64,000 nucleotides of DNA from Psococerastis gibbosa (taxonomy: Eukaryota > Arthropoda > Insecta > Psocodea > Psocidae), in the NCBI GenBank assembly GCA_963971405.1, contig OZ020487.1:36615039-36679038 (forward strand). The letters run 5' to 3'. Shown in pieces: positions 44,550 through 55,371 of this stretch (within the stretch, counting starts at the first letter, position 1; the number at the start of each line of letters is the position of its first letter). The position numbers and the translations under genes were made by a program. The notes beneath the pieces are model-generated. The model was not told the origin of the DNA. It was given only the letters and a program-made list of their open reading frames with translations, and ran no database searches.

Positions 44550-46806
44550 GGAGAAAAGAACAGATCTAGAAAACATACCTACGAGAAACATACCTACTAT
44601 CTTATTATACATAGAACAATAAAAGGTCATTTAAATCAACATATAGAACAAAACTGATTTTTATTAATTTTGTAACTACATTAGACCAAAAACGGTTATT
44701 TTTGCTGGGTGATCATCTAATTAATTCTAGGTACCTACCTAGGTTGTTGTTATTCATCAGGTTCACTTCGTACCGTACTGCATCTTAAAAAAATTCTTTG
44801 AGGTTAAAAAAATAATTCATTATTCATTATTTCATATTTTTATTTTATTATTATTCATATATCTCAGGTTTTTGATTAATCATTTGTTAGTAGCATTGTT
44901 TATATTAGTCACGGCCATTCTGCAGGAATAGCACCAAAGGAAAAATAAAACTTACCCGGGGAATTATTTAAATTATTTAACCACGGCATTAAAGTAACTT
45001 GCTCCACAGCAGACAATATCCAACTCTCATATTCCTCATTGGGCCCAATATGAACAATGAATAGAAATTTATGTCTGTTGACAAACAATTGTTAAATTAA
45101 TTTAATTCCCTTAGGTCAATTGGGTTTATTTAGGATAATTAACACGTATTGCGGTAGGTGTGTCGTTGCTACGGCTCCTGGGTGATCAGTAATTTCCATT
45201 TTAACACCATTTCGGCGATAGTCACCACTCACTACTTTGATTTGTCCCAACCGCAACCTCAACTTCAAACTCCCGTGGGACACCAATTAGAGCTCATAAA
45301 AGGGGGAGGCACTTGTCAGTGGCGTAATGAGAGTTTTTTTTTCTTTTTTTTTCTTTTAAGGTTAATCGCAAACAAACAATTTAATGGATGTATCCGATTG
45401 ACCTCTTTGGTCGCCTCTGTAGGTTAGTAACCGTGTTGAGTTACGACACGTCTCCGATTGCATGGCGAAGGGGCGGTGTATAATTTGGCGCCCTTCCACC
45501 CACTTTCATAAAGGTTCTCATGGGGGTACGCAGCTTTCAAATTAATGACGTTAGTGTCCTTTGCGCAAGAGCCAGAGGGTTCGGTGGAGAAAAAGGGGGC
45601 CCCGGGGGTCTTCCCCGGGTGAAATTTTTTGAAAAATAGGGCTGAAATATTGGGGTTTTACGCATTTTCAGAGCAATATGGTTGATGTATTACTATACAG
45701 GCAATTAATATAATTGTGACCATGGGGGGTCTTCCCTCGGTAGAAAAATCTTGAAAAGTTGAGCTGAAATAGTGGGGTTTTACGTATTTTGCTGAGTGCA
45801 GTAACACTTGAATTTTAGAGGCAAAGAATATAACTGCCTGCCAAAGGGGGGGGGGGAGTCTGCGTCCACCTCTGACACCAACGCCACTCGTTTTTTGTCC
45901 GAATTTGAATTTCCCAATAAATATTCATTGTAGAGCTATAAAAAATATTATAGTCATTAGAAGAAATATTTCTTGACATTTTGATACATGGTAATACATG
46001 TCGCTGATTGGCCACAATATTTAGAATTGATTTATACAAAACACTGTTGGTATGGCCGTGACCAATGACGGCCACATAGTCATGTAACGAAATGTCGCGA
46101 AAGATTTCTTCTAATGGCTATGATATTTTTATAGCTCTACAGTGAATATTTACAGTTAAATTCTGCTTTGTTTACAAAATACGGTCCCGGGGGAGGGTCC
46201 GATTGGGCTTTAAAGGAAATAACAAAATTAGATAGCCTATGCAGTCATGTGCCAGATTACCTATATTATAGGTGTCATTACCCGTTCGGACATGTCACAT
46301 TTAATAGGGCCACAACAAGGCATTATGCCCATAATTATGCCTCGAAATTTCCGACTGAATATGCGATAGTTTTGCGGAGTGTCCCACGATTTCACCTGCA
46401 GTGTCAAAAACAGGCGGGGTCAGAGGTCAGTGAGACCAGCCTGACCACGACTTGGGACAATACTTTGTTGTCACGGAGAACAAATTTCATTACGGGGCCG
46501 AGGAAATAAGGAGAAATAATTATTAATTATATGTCACGTTTAGAAATACTGCAGCTCAACTATGTGTTGCGCCATGTAGGCTTTAGGCAGTCGTCAATCA
46601 ACTTGGACAAGGGATTTACAAAAAATGAAGTGTCTTTCGTATATAATTCAAACAGCCTCTTAAAAACAAATAGGACTACCCGTCTTTTTCACAAAGTCAA
46701 TTTTCACAGGAAATATTGATCGTTAAATTAACAGAAATGCCCCTCTACATTTCAATATATTTACTGCGGCGTTCGCTACCACCAATTCACACAATTCACT
46801 TCCTTC
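44550..46806. other. Intergenic; G-rich hAT-like modules 45590-45855
   Basis: Two tandem ~120-bp units each contain GGGGTCTTCCC, GAGCTGAAATA-like sequence and GGGGTTTTACGCATTTT (45652 and 45774). The module recurs inverted inside the hAT element at 47691-47968 and near 59128 and 59535. A solo CAGTGGCGTAATG end lies at 45317. No gene is supported; the frame at 46168-46509 is unrecognised. Confidence 0.45.
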
Positions 46807-46814
46807 CTCGGGCC

Positions 46815-46949
46815 CAAGGCCGTGCCCAGGTTTTTATTTTGGGAGGGGGGGGCATTTTCTTATGTAATTCAAACCATACAGGCTTACATACAAAAATTTA
46901 TTTTATTTTTATTTTATACCCCATGGACCACCCCCTGGGCACGGCCATG
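46815..46949. mobile_element. hAT-like element, CAWGGCCGTGCCCAGG ends
   Basis: 135 bp, CAAGGCCGTGCCCAGG to the inverse of CATGGCCGTGCCCAGG. Flanks CTCGGGCC (46807-46814) and CTCGGGTC (46950-46957), 7 of 8. Shortest bounded copy of this family, with an internal deletion relative to 14214-14427. Confidence 0.85.
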
Positions 46950-46957
46950 CTCGGGTC

Positions 46958-47343
46958 TACTACACCTTTCGCTTAATTGTACAAATCAAAACCAATAAAT
47001 GTGGCCAGCCCCGGATTTAGGTTTTTTTTTACCGGAAATTCCTCCCCCCCCCCTGTCATTTTACATCCTGATTACTTCCTTGCTAATGATACAATGCAGT
47101 ATATACCGTACAATGAGAAGACATTATTCAAGCTGTATTTAACAAACTGTTAAAAGTCCCCAGAAACATTGATCTACCATTTGTATGTAAAATAGTATTA
47201 ATTAATTAATTAATTAATAATAATGAATCGCTTCCACAGAACTCAAGTCGCGTAGACCAGGCAATGAAGAAAGGGAGAAAAAGAGAATTAGTTTCTTTAG
47301 TCTTTAGTTCCCACATAGGTAATAGGCCCACTCTTACAAAATT
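46958..47343. other. Intergenic spacer
   Basis: Includes an (ATTA)n stretch near 47198-47220. No gene. Confidence 0.3.
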
Positions 47344-47561
47344 AATTAAATAAATAAATAAATATTGACTTTTTGCTCCATCTCAAAACTAACCTAGCGG
47401 AGTAAGGGCTATAAAGCCCTCTATTACACTCAACTAGGAAAGCCCGGGACCACCTACTTTACATGCTCTCCGAAGCATGGCAAGAAAATGAAGCAAGTGT
47501 GGGACTCGAAGCGACAACCTGTAGAGGGAAAGTCGGAGTGTGTACCACTACACTACATGTC
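47344..47561 (-). mobile_element. tRNA-derived SINE, full-length copy
   Basis: (ATTT)n tail at 47344-47364, body CTAGCGGAGTAAGGGCTATA, CCCGGGACCACCTAC, ACATGCTCTCCGAAGCATGG. On the minus strand the A-box-like TAGTGTAGTGG is intact, while the B box is diverged (GCTTCGAGTCC). Same family as 9214-9424. Confidence 0.8.
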
Positions 47562-47690
47562 CTAAATTAACTCATAATAAATAATAAATGTTGTGCAATA
47601 TTACAAATTTAACTGAAAAATAAAATTGACTTAAATAAAATATATTCACAACATTCAGTCACCATATATCCATAAAATAGTCATGACAAG

Positions 47691-47968
47691 CAGGCGCGGA
47701 TCTACGGGGGGGGGGGGGGGCTATGGGAGCTACAGCCCCCCCCCCCCCCATTAGGGTCCTCAAAATGCGTAAAACCCCACTATTTCAGCCCTATTTTTCA
47801 CACATTTTCCCCGGGCCCCCCTTGTGCTCGCTTGTATTAATTACCTATAATATAGAATCCTAATTGCTCTGAAAATGCGTAAAACCCCAATATTTCAGCC
47901 CTATTTAAAGAAAAAAATCGAAATTTAATCTTAGCCCCCTCCGTGGTGTCATTCTAGATCCGCGCCTG
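47691..47968. mobile_element. hAT-like element, CAGGCGCGGATCTA ends
   Basis: 278 bp; ends CAGGCGCGGATCTA and exact inverse. Flanks ATGACAAG (47683-47690) and ATGACAAA (47969-47976). Contains a G run and a C run at 47706-47750 and two inverted copies of the GGGGTTTTACGCATTTT module (near 47762 and 47874). Non-coding. Confidence 0.85.
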
Positions 47969-47976
47969 ATGACAAA

Positions 47977-48580
47977 CAATCATAAAGTCCTTTAAACATT
48001 TTTATCATTTCTGATGATGATTTCGATTCTGATGAAGTGTATTGTATTATTTAAAAAGAGTATGACACCAAACTTCAATACAAAAATACACACATCTGTG
48101 AAGAACTTGATGAAAAATGTGTTTTTCCTTCTGTATGACAACTAGATCATGACGTTAATGATATAGTCATGACGAAGGATGACACTAACATTGTCGCGGG
48201 GCGTGACATCCGAGCAAAGTTTAGACCTCATAATTGAAATTAAACGAAGTGCCACTCCAGTTTCGCGGCCTGGAATGTTTCAGCACGCTCCATCCACGCT
48301 CTGTCTCTACACCCACTCCCTATTACACCCACCAGCTATCTGCTGGAATTCGGCTGTCATTCTTCGTTCTTTGTGCTTTAAAAATTTGAATTTTCGGAAT
48401 TAAACTGGTAGCCATGGGCAGGATCTAGGATTTTATAAGCAAATACTTTTAAATCCCAAATTAAACTTACCTTCGTAGTGAGTGACACCCAAGCCTAGTC
48501 TTCTTACAGAAGCAAATTAATTTTATTTATTTAAAACTAATTTCCAAATTATATTTTCACCCCACTTTATATACCATATT
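47977..48580. other. Intergenic, nothing recognised
   Basis: No gene or bounded repeat is seen. Confidence 0.3.
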
Positions 48581-48735
48581 CAGTAGAATCCGTTTATTAT
48601 GACGGGAATTGACAAACACGTCATAATAAGCAGATGTCATACAAAGCATTAATGAAAACCAAATTTCCTTGAGTAATTACGTCATAACTGGCGGTTGGTC
48701 AATACAGGCGGAGTCATAATAAAAGGAATCTACTG
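48581..48735. mobile_element. pogo/Tigger-like MITE
   Basis: 155 bp with ends CAGTAGAATCCGTTTATTAT and the inverse of CAGTAGATTCCTTTTATTAT, both followed by GAC. CAGT-starting termini of this form are typical of pogo/Tigger elements of the Tc1/mariner group. The expected TA duplication is not preserved. Non-coding. Confidence 0.6.
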
Positions 48736-48841
48736 TGTACGTGTATATACAGTATATACTGTATTTATATATACTTTATACAAACAGGTATAAATACTAG
48801 TATTATAGTAGTATATAGGTATTTTTTTTGCGAGGGGCAAT

Positions 48842-48965
48842 ACTTACTTACTTACTTTAACTGCGCCTTATCCCTCCCATGGGATCGGCGGCACGGATCT
48901 TCCATCAGGTGTTTCGGTTTTGGCCTTTGGGTTTTTGGCGAGAGACCGAGGGTCCAGTATTTTAG
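48842..48965 (-). mobile_element. LINE 3' end with (AAGT)n tail
   Basis: Inverse of the 3' end at 32014-32196. On the minus strand it reads ...GGACCCTCGGTCTCTCGCC, then RRxxP-type codons, GGGAGGGATAAGGCGC, GTTAAAG and an AAGT tail ending at 48842. The frame is broken relative to the 32-kb copy. 5'-truncated. Confidence 0.65.
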
Positions 48966-49080
48966 TATTACATATATATGTATATATATAAATAAATAAA
49001 TAATATATATTGTATATTCATGTATTAAATTAATAACCAATCTAATTTATTTAACTCCTTATCACCATAATACCTGTAGA

Positions 49081-49262
49081 AGTCACCATTGAAGGCACCA
49101 ATGCCAGGGAAGGCGTCCGCGGAAGACCACAAGCAAGATATCATTATGCTGAATCTACATGGAAGTTGGAACTCAAGAGAACGGTCCAGGACAGAGAATA
49201 GTGGGGAAGAAGACGGAAAGATTGCCTGCAAACCAATGGACAGATTGCGAGTATAGAAGAAG
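49081..49262 (+). mobile_element. LINE reverse transcriptase C-terminus, fragment
   Basis: The translation gives EGVRGRPQARYHYAEST followed by WKLELKRTVQDRE and a stop where RW/QW is expected, then RRRKDCLQTNGQIAS. The order RGRP, R-Y, W, VQDRE is diagnostic of LINE C-termini. The in-frame stop shows it is dead. Related to 23077-23195. Confidence 0.6.
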
Positions 49263-49323
49263 AACATGCCCACCGTAGAAATTTTTTTCTGACGGGATCA
49301 CTATTTCAGCGGATATACTAACA

Positions 49324-50057
49324 CAGGGGTTCCAAACCTTTTTTTGTCCATAGACCATTAGATTATTTTATGATTTTTCATGGACCACCATAGCAGCGAC
49401 AGGAAAATCGTCAAGTTCTGTGATGATTTGTGCCTACAATTATGCTATTTAATATTTGATTAAATGTTTAGGACAGATATCGGTTGGATTTTATAGTTCA
49501 GTGCCAAGACTTACTGTATTTTACTTAGGCGGGGTTTCCACCGACCGGCTAGGGCTAAAAACAAATACGGTGACGTGGTAGCAGACATTCAAGACTTAGG
49601 CGGGGTTTCCACCGACCTCGCATTATACAATGAAAATGACATTGACGGAAATGTTTGTTTTCCTCTATGTCATAGTTAAAATTGATCAATGATCATAGAG
49701 TAAAATCACAAACAAACTAAAATAAAAAAATGGCTTCATGGGATATGTTAAGTACAAACATTTTAATAGATTTCTATAAAAAGAAAAATTCAAATTTCCG
49801 TCAATGTCATTTGCATTCTGCAATGCGAGGTCGGTGGAAACCCCGCCTAAGTCTTGAATGTCTGCTACCATGTCACCGCATTTGTATTTAGCCCCAGCCG
49901 GTCGATGGAAACCGCGCCTTATTAGTACTTCCAATTTGCAATATCTCAGCAAATTTATTTTCTTATTTCTTACTTTGGCCCGTAGACCACCTGATATATG
50001 TCTGTGGATATATGTCTGTGGACCGTTGGTCCATGGACCACAGTTTGGAAACCCCTG
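49324..50057. mobile_element. hAT-Charlie-like element carrying a composite MITE
   Basis: Ends CAGGGGTTCCAAACC and the inverse of CAGGGGTTTCCAAAC. TACTAACA flanks both sides perfectly (49316-49323, 50058-50065). The second terminal motif TCCATAGACC/GGTCCATGGACC is also inverted. Removing the composite MITE at 49528-49918 leaves about 340 bp with no coding sequence. CAGGGGTTCCMAACC ends are well known from hAT-Charlie elements. Confidence 0.9.
49528..49918. mobile_element. Composite MITE, copy D (391 bp), inside a hAT
   Basis: Here the outer end reads GGCGGGGTTTCCACCGACCG where copies A-C have GGCGCCCATTCC, so the outer terminus resembles the inner one. TTA flanks both sides (49525-49527, 49919-49921). 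The inner arms (CTCGCATT...) and the AGTACAAACATTTTAATAGA interior match the other copies. Confidence 0.8.
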
Positions 50058-50065
50058 TACTAACA

Positions 50066-50557
50066 GGTTCCAGTTCTGCAGCATGAAATTACCGAATACA
50101 GTTAGTTCGTAAATCCCAGCATGTCGGGAATACTGCTTCTAACAGCTCTCTGAAATAGAATCTCGAAATAGTCGTTAAGATAGGAGGATGAGGTAAGATA
50201 GAAGCAATTAAGGCTCTGGATATAGTTGAGAGGACAACTGGAATTGGGGATGAAAAGTTATGGTTTCAACTTTAAAACCAAACACAATTATTGCCAAACT
50301 TTTGACCATATTTATTTATTATGCTTGTATTTCATGGAACCGGAGCCCGGTTGAAAAACATATACAATGCATTAGACATAGTCCAATATGACGTCAACGT
50401 TCTTTCTCCATGGACCTACAGATTTATATTTTTTCATAATTAAGTGATTTAACCACACTTGCTGGTCTGATGGGATTTGGTAATTGGGTGAGGCTGTTAT
50501 TGAGTTGCTGGTGTAAGCCATAGAGTTAATGGATAACGGTGAGGACTTTCCTAAAGG
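50066..50557. other. Intergenic, nothing recognised
   Basis: No gene or bounded repeat. Confidence 0.3.
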
Positions 50558-50705
50558 AATTGCTCCATTTTCTGGACATGCTTCGGAGGGCATGTAAAGA
50601 AGGCGGTCCCTTCATAGTTGAGTGTTAGAGAGGGCTTTATTGCCCTAACCCTGATAAGTAGGCTTAGTAATAGAGCAAAATAATAATTATTTATTTATTT
50701 ATTTA
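50558..50705 (+). mobile_element. tRNA-SINE 3' portion
   Basis: Plus-strand body (TTTTCTGGACATGCTTCGGA, GGCGGTCCC, GAGTGTTAGAGAGGGCTTTA, TAGTAATAGAGCAAAA) and an (ATTT)n tail at 50686-50705. The tRNA head is absent (5' truncation). Confidence 0.7.
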
Positions 50706-51219
50706 AAAGAAGTCACGGGTTCCATACCGCCAGCCTGTCTAATGAGAAATAATTGTGAGAGGCTGAAGCCAAGTATTTCTAAATTTAAAAAAAAAAATCT
50801 AAATCTATTGTACCATAATCAGGAGATCCCCTCATTTATATCATAGCAAGTTCAAACGCATAGGCTTGGCGCTATGTAAGTTCTATAGTTGAACTCATGT
50901 CCAAGGAAAAGTCGTGCAAACGACAGAGATTGTGTATGGATGAATTGAGAGTCCCCTGAAGAAGGTACTAACAAGGTAGTAGTTGAAGTAGATAAAGTTG
51001 AGGTAGAAGTGATGTAACCTAATTCATTGACAAAAATGCAAGTAGATCGGCAGGCTTATCGAACTTTCAACCTCAAATATGTAAATAAAATAAATGAATA
51101 ATCATGTATTTGCAAACATTTCAAAACGTGCAATAAAATACAAATTTTTAGCACAGGCAGAGAAAAGCCATGAGAAAAAATCATGTACCTACCTTTTTTT
51201 TTAAATTATTAAATTTTTA
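50706..51219. other. Intergenic, nothing recognised
   Basis: No gene or bounded repeat. Confidence 0.3.
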
Positions 51220-51420
51220 AATACTCAGTGGATCGGCCACGCCCACCGTAGGTATGCAGATCGACCAAAGCTGTTTGGGAAACTGCTCCACCTGGAAGAA
51301 AACCAAGAGAAAAACCAGTTCCAGGAGGACCTCCTCCTCGTAAGCCTCGACACTGCAGCGAAAGATGGAGGACTATTTTTAAGTCCAACTGGGTTGACTG
51401 CGCCAAATTAACAACTTGTG
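51220..51420 (+). mobile_element. LINE reverse transcriptase C-terminus, fragment
   Basis: The frame reads QWIGHAHRRYADRPKLFGKL and then shifts. W-x-GH-x-x-R-x-x-D-x-x-PK marks the stretch just before the GRPR motif in many LINE polyproteins. A second frame continues with GGPPPRKPR and ERW. At least one frameshift separates them. Confidence 0.5.
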
Positions 51421-51438
51421 GTACATATATCGTATATA

Positions 51439-51849
51439 AACATAATAGTCTCCTTAGTATCTTCGTAAAACTTGCTGTCACTCATTGTTAAAATTAACTT
51501 TGTATAGTTTTACGAATAAAATTAAATTAAAAATTCACAACCGGTTTCGGCTCACGCCATCGTCAAGTGCGATTGAAAACAGATTAAACAAAAGGTATGC
51601 AAGCTAAAACAAAATAAAACTCATTGTCCCTTGTTGGCGCTTCCATTGGTTAATGTTTAATTGTTCAATTTAAATTGTTTACTTTATGCGATGCTGTGTG
51701 TTATCCTGACAGTGAGTTTTATTTTGTTTTAGCTTGCATACCTTTTGTTTTATCTGTTTTCAATCGCACTTGACGTGAGCCGAAACCGGTTGTGAATTTT
51801 TAATTTAATTTTATTCGAAAAACAATACAAAGTTAATTTTAACAATGAG
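51439..51849. mobile_element. Penelope-like foldback with hammerhead-like motif
   Basis: The arms at 51481-51627 and about 51706-51849 are inverted and nearly identical. ATATCGTATATA flanks the insert perfectly (51427-51438 and 51850-51861). In each arm, on the strand reading toward the end, AGCCGAAACCGGTTGTGAA is present, the phrase seen with hammerhead ribozymes of Penelope-like elements. The left arm (minus strand, about 51575-51541) has TTGACGATGGCGTGAGCC before GAAAC, a diverged CTGATGA core. The right arm lacks the ATGGC part. No reverse transcriptase is present. Confidence 0.6.
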
Positions 51850-51861
51850 ATATCGTATATA

Positions 51862-54577
51862 CGCTTTGTGTATGGTATAGGGATGTAAAGAGCAAACGAA
51901 AATTCTCATCATCATAGAATAATAACAACAATCCACAAATACAGTTCCTAATCGACTCTAGATATTTTATTACAGTTTAAACTATGACCTTAGCCAGGCT
52001 ACCCAGCTAAAACCGAAACAATAACGCCTTGTTAGAAAATAGAGAAATAAATTCCATAATAACAGAGTGTAAAGATCACAGATCAAATTGTTATCCTTCG
52101 TCTTTTTAAATAGAAACAATGAGAGCAAGAAATCACGAATTCAGATCCACAAAACAGGTTCAGTGCAAACAATTCAATGAATGAACAAGCGTATGCGTGC
52201 TGTGCTATATGAATGAAGGCGCACCATATAATGTTCACACGCTTGTAATTACAAGTATCAAGTACCCCATCATTATCAGGCGCAATCTCAAATACTTTCA
52301 TAACACAGACAGCTCGCTTTAGATTTCGCGCCAAATTTGACATGACTGAGCATGCATACAGCGATGGAACGTGTTTTATATTCGAATTAATTTTCTTATT
52401 TACTCCAAAACGCATCAAATGGTAATTTGGGTTTGGTAATTAAAATGGGTGATGGGTAAAATTCGTGATTTGAGACAGTTCCGGGTTAGAGTGGTGCTGT
52501 ATGGGTTAATGAATAAATAATAACGCTTGCATTCCGTTCTCACAATCATCATTTCTATATCTTTCTCATTTACGCGCAAGAAACGACTTGCGTATTCCTA
52601 TTTGTGGTTAATTGATATGACGGCTTTGTGCCGACAAAAGCAAGCTTTTACTCCAGCATCCCGCTAAACATAAGGTTTATAGTTATAATGTGTTTATTTG
52701 AATATTATACAGGCAACATTAAGTATGTAGTAATACCACCATGAAGCAAATTGGGTTTGATTTGCTGCTTCATCAATCTAGCTGCTAATCTCATTTCAAT
52801 CTCTTTAATATCATAGCGCATAGCATATGCAGCGGAAACAAAAGTATAAGAACAACTTATAGTATACTTTTGGAGCACTGTGTGTATTGTACGATAAATT
52901 TTAAAATGTATTGTGTATTGATATGCCCTCTCCCAGGCTCCTTTCGCAATTTGCCGCCAATGCTCCCACGAACCGGTAGCGGGAGCGTCATTTAGGGTCC
53001 CCATGCTATAAAAAAAAAAAAAATTGGACCCTGTCTAATGATCTTGTTTATAAATAAGTAAATAAATAATTACTTTATTTTTAGCTGAGACCACCCTACC
53101 GGAGTTAGGGCCAGCAAATAAAACTGTAGTGAAATTTGCAATACCATTAAAAATCAAATTGCTATTTCCTTAAAACTAAATAAGCACTCACTCGCTCACA
53201 CACACAGGCATGGGGCGGTTCGAAAAAATCCTAGCCTATATTATATATAAAATGTACGCATTTTTCATTTTGCCCCCCTCGCCCTCGCCCTCCTTAGAAA
53301 TATTGAAATTACGCTCCTGACCTGTAGCTAGTCGCCAATAGCCAATTCATAATTTTAGTTTTTATATTGGTCAGCGGGAAAGCAAAGAATCCAGCCCAAA
53401 ATCAATTTCCAATCTAATTTGGAGGGTTTTCTCTTTGCTCAGTGATGTATTTCCGAATAAGTGCACTACGCACGCGCCTATGGTGTCAAATTTTAGGGAC
53501 GGCAAAATTTTGGTGAAAAATAATCTGCCTTTAGCTCTCAAAAATAAAAATTTACCAAATAATATTGAGTTATTAAAACGCGGCTTCGCTGGCGTATCGG
53601 AGAGGGCACAGACAGGGAGGTGGTGGCAAACTTCGCTGCCTAGAGTCGGTAGATACTTAAATAGGTCCCTGTCCTCGCTAATCAAGAACCTTAAGCAAAC
53701 GGCTAGTATAAAAATGATTGAACACGAAGATGTCGCCTACCTTCTACGTCTGTAAGCCGCAACCTAAAACGCAAATATTCTCGGAATACGGCAGCTAGTA
53801 AATGGGGCATGCATATGTGTGGGAATAATAAGTCACACAGTTCTAAAGGAGCTTGAAGTCTTGAAGTCACGCAGGATACATAAAGATCGGCACTGGAGCA
53901 GGCAAACTGCCCAAGTGAATGGACGGGCAATGAAAAAGTCATTGAAGGGCTCTGAAAAGAAGTGCAAGGCCCCATCTCACGCGGATCAAACATTTGAAAG
54001 GCTCGAGTTCACGCGAGTCCAGATCAAACAATATTTGAAAGACAGGCAGTCGAGCGCGAAAACTTGCTGTACTTAGGTATTATGAATGAATGTGGGCAGA
54101 TTATACCGGTGACGCCTGGTGCAGTGGCTAAATTCACTCTTAATAACTTGCTAGTCTCAGTGGCGGATCCATGGGGGAAGGTAAGGGTGAAAAAGAACAT
54201 AAGCGGTTCAAATCCAGTCACTTTGCCAACTAAGGCTACGAACGAAATGGTGATCTAATATGGGGAATTCAAAATTTTCAAAATTTTCCCCCGGAACCCC
54301 TTCTAGCAATAGTTAATGCCTTAGTTTGCATTTCATAATATCTAAGCTTTGAGTTTGTCCAATTATCTTTTAGGGCCACTTTGTGCACCCTACTGGCGGA
54401 AACCATCGGGGTGGAGGGCTTATGCTTGTGCGAGTCTCTGCACACCATGCGATGGGAAACGTGTCTGAATTCAACACAAGCACTAAGTTATTACTTAGTG
54501 AGGTGACTGAAAAGGTCTCGTGTGATTGTTAAGTCAAGTGTCTTGGGCAGGTCCACTTTTTCAGGTAATAGGACAAT
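51862..54577. other. Intergenic; SINE shard and solo hAT-like ends
   Basis: A minus-strand tail fragment of the tRNA SINE lies at about 53045-53118. A solo hAT-like right end (inverse of CAGGAGCGTAATTTC) ends near 53321. CAGTGGCGGATCCATGGGG begins at 54158 without a partner, and the 80-bp dispersed repeat is inverted near 54405-54475. Frames at 52083-52418 (minus), 53371-53685 (minus) and 53435-53755 (plus) are open but unrecognised. Confidence 0.35.
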
Positions 54578-54735
54578 ATGAGCAGACTTGCACAAGTTGC
54601 CCCAAGAGATAAAACGAGTAGGACGACCACGAATGCGATAGCTGGACGACCCTTGGCGTCGATGAGTGGCAAAGGAGGGCGCACGACCGCGCAGAGCAGG
54701 CCAAGATTCTTCACGGACCGCAGCACCAAAGAGTA
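54578..54735 (+). mobile_element. LINE reverse transcriptase C-terminus, fragment
   Basis: One frame gives KRVGRPRMR, a stop, then LDDPWRR. A second frame gives TLGVDEWQRRAHDRAEQAKI, then LHGPQHQRV and a stop. KRxGRPRMRWLDD followed by LGVDEWQRRAHDRAEWR is the standard end of a LINE polyprotein, here split by a frameshift and a stop. Confidence 0.65.
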
Positions 54736-54749
54736 TAGTATATTATACG

Positions 54750-54996
54750 GTAGCCGGCCGCCATACCAAGTTGAATCCAGCGGACCAGAGCAGGTTCAAA
54801 GCTGCAGTTAAATTGGTCGTGTGCACAGTGCCGGTAGGGAAACATGGTAGGACTTGTCCTGGTCACCTCCGAACTAATCGTGTGACTTCACTGTGTTTCC
54901 CAAGTGGTTCGGAATCCACTATAATCAGGAGGTCCACTGGAGTCCTATGGGCCCACACCGTGGCCTGGGACTGTGTCAAACCATACTACTACTATA
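54750..54996 (+). mobile_element. U repeat, copy 3
   Basis: Runs from GCCGGCCGCCATACCAAGTT to CCATACTACTACTAT. It has an in-frame 3-bp insertion (CTGGAG for CTG) relative to copies 1 and 2. The frame 54666-55007 is open throughout. It directly follows a LINE 3' end. Confidence 0.65.
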
Positions 54997-55371
54997 CGGT
55001 ACGCTGAAATACTACGGTATATACTGACAAAGTTTCCTTTACTTTGGGATATGGCGTACCGAATGTACTTAGCGTAGGTTGCGGCAACCAGATTCTTTGT
55101 GTCGTGTAGTGACCTCAATCATTGATCACAAAACATGAATGAATTTTGAAGTACAAGCACCCCCGCAAGCAGCTCAGTAGCGTGAGAAAACCGTCCGCAC
55201 GTTTGCAAGACTTGAGCCAGCTTGTTGTGAACATGTACACTTGGGATTTGTGCAGTATGAGCGTACCATACAGTACCTACCATTGCGTGCCACAAGACGA
55301 AACATATCGTGATTTTTATCGACTACCTTCTAATTAAATTCTACATAGCTCGGACGCGACCTCTCAGCAAC
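54997..55371. other. Intergenic spacer
   Basis: No feature recognised. Confidence 0.3.

Noticed and set aside
45317..45900. A bounded hAT element from CAGTGGCGTAATG to ACGCCACTC
   Set aside because: The flanks show no 8-bp direct repeat and the right end matches poorly.
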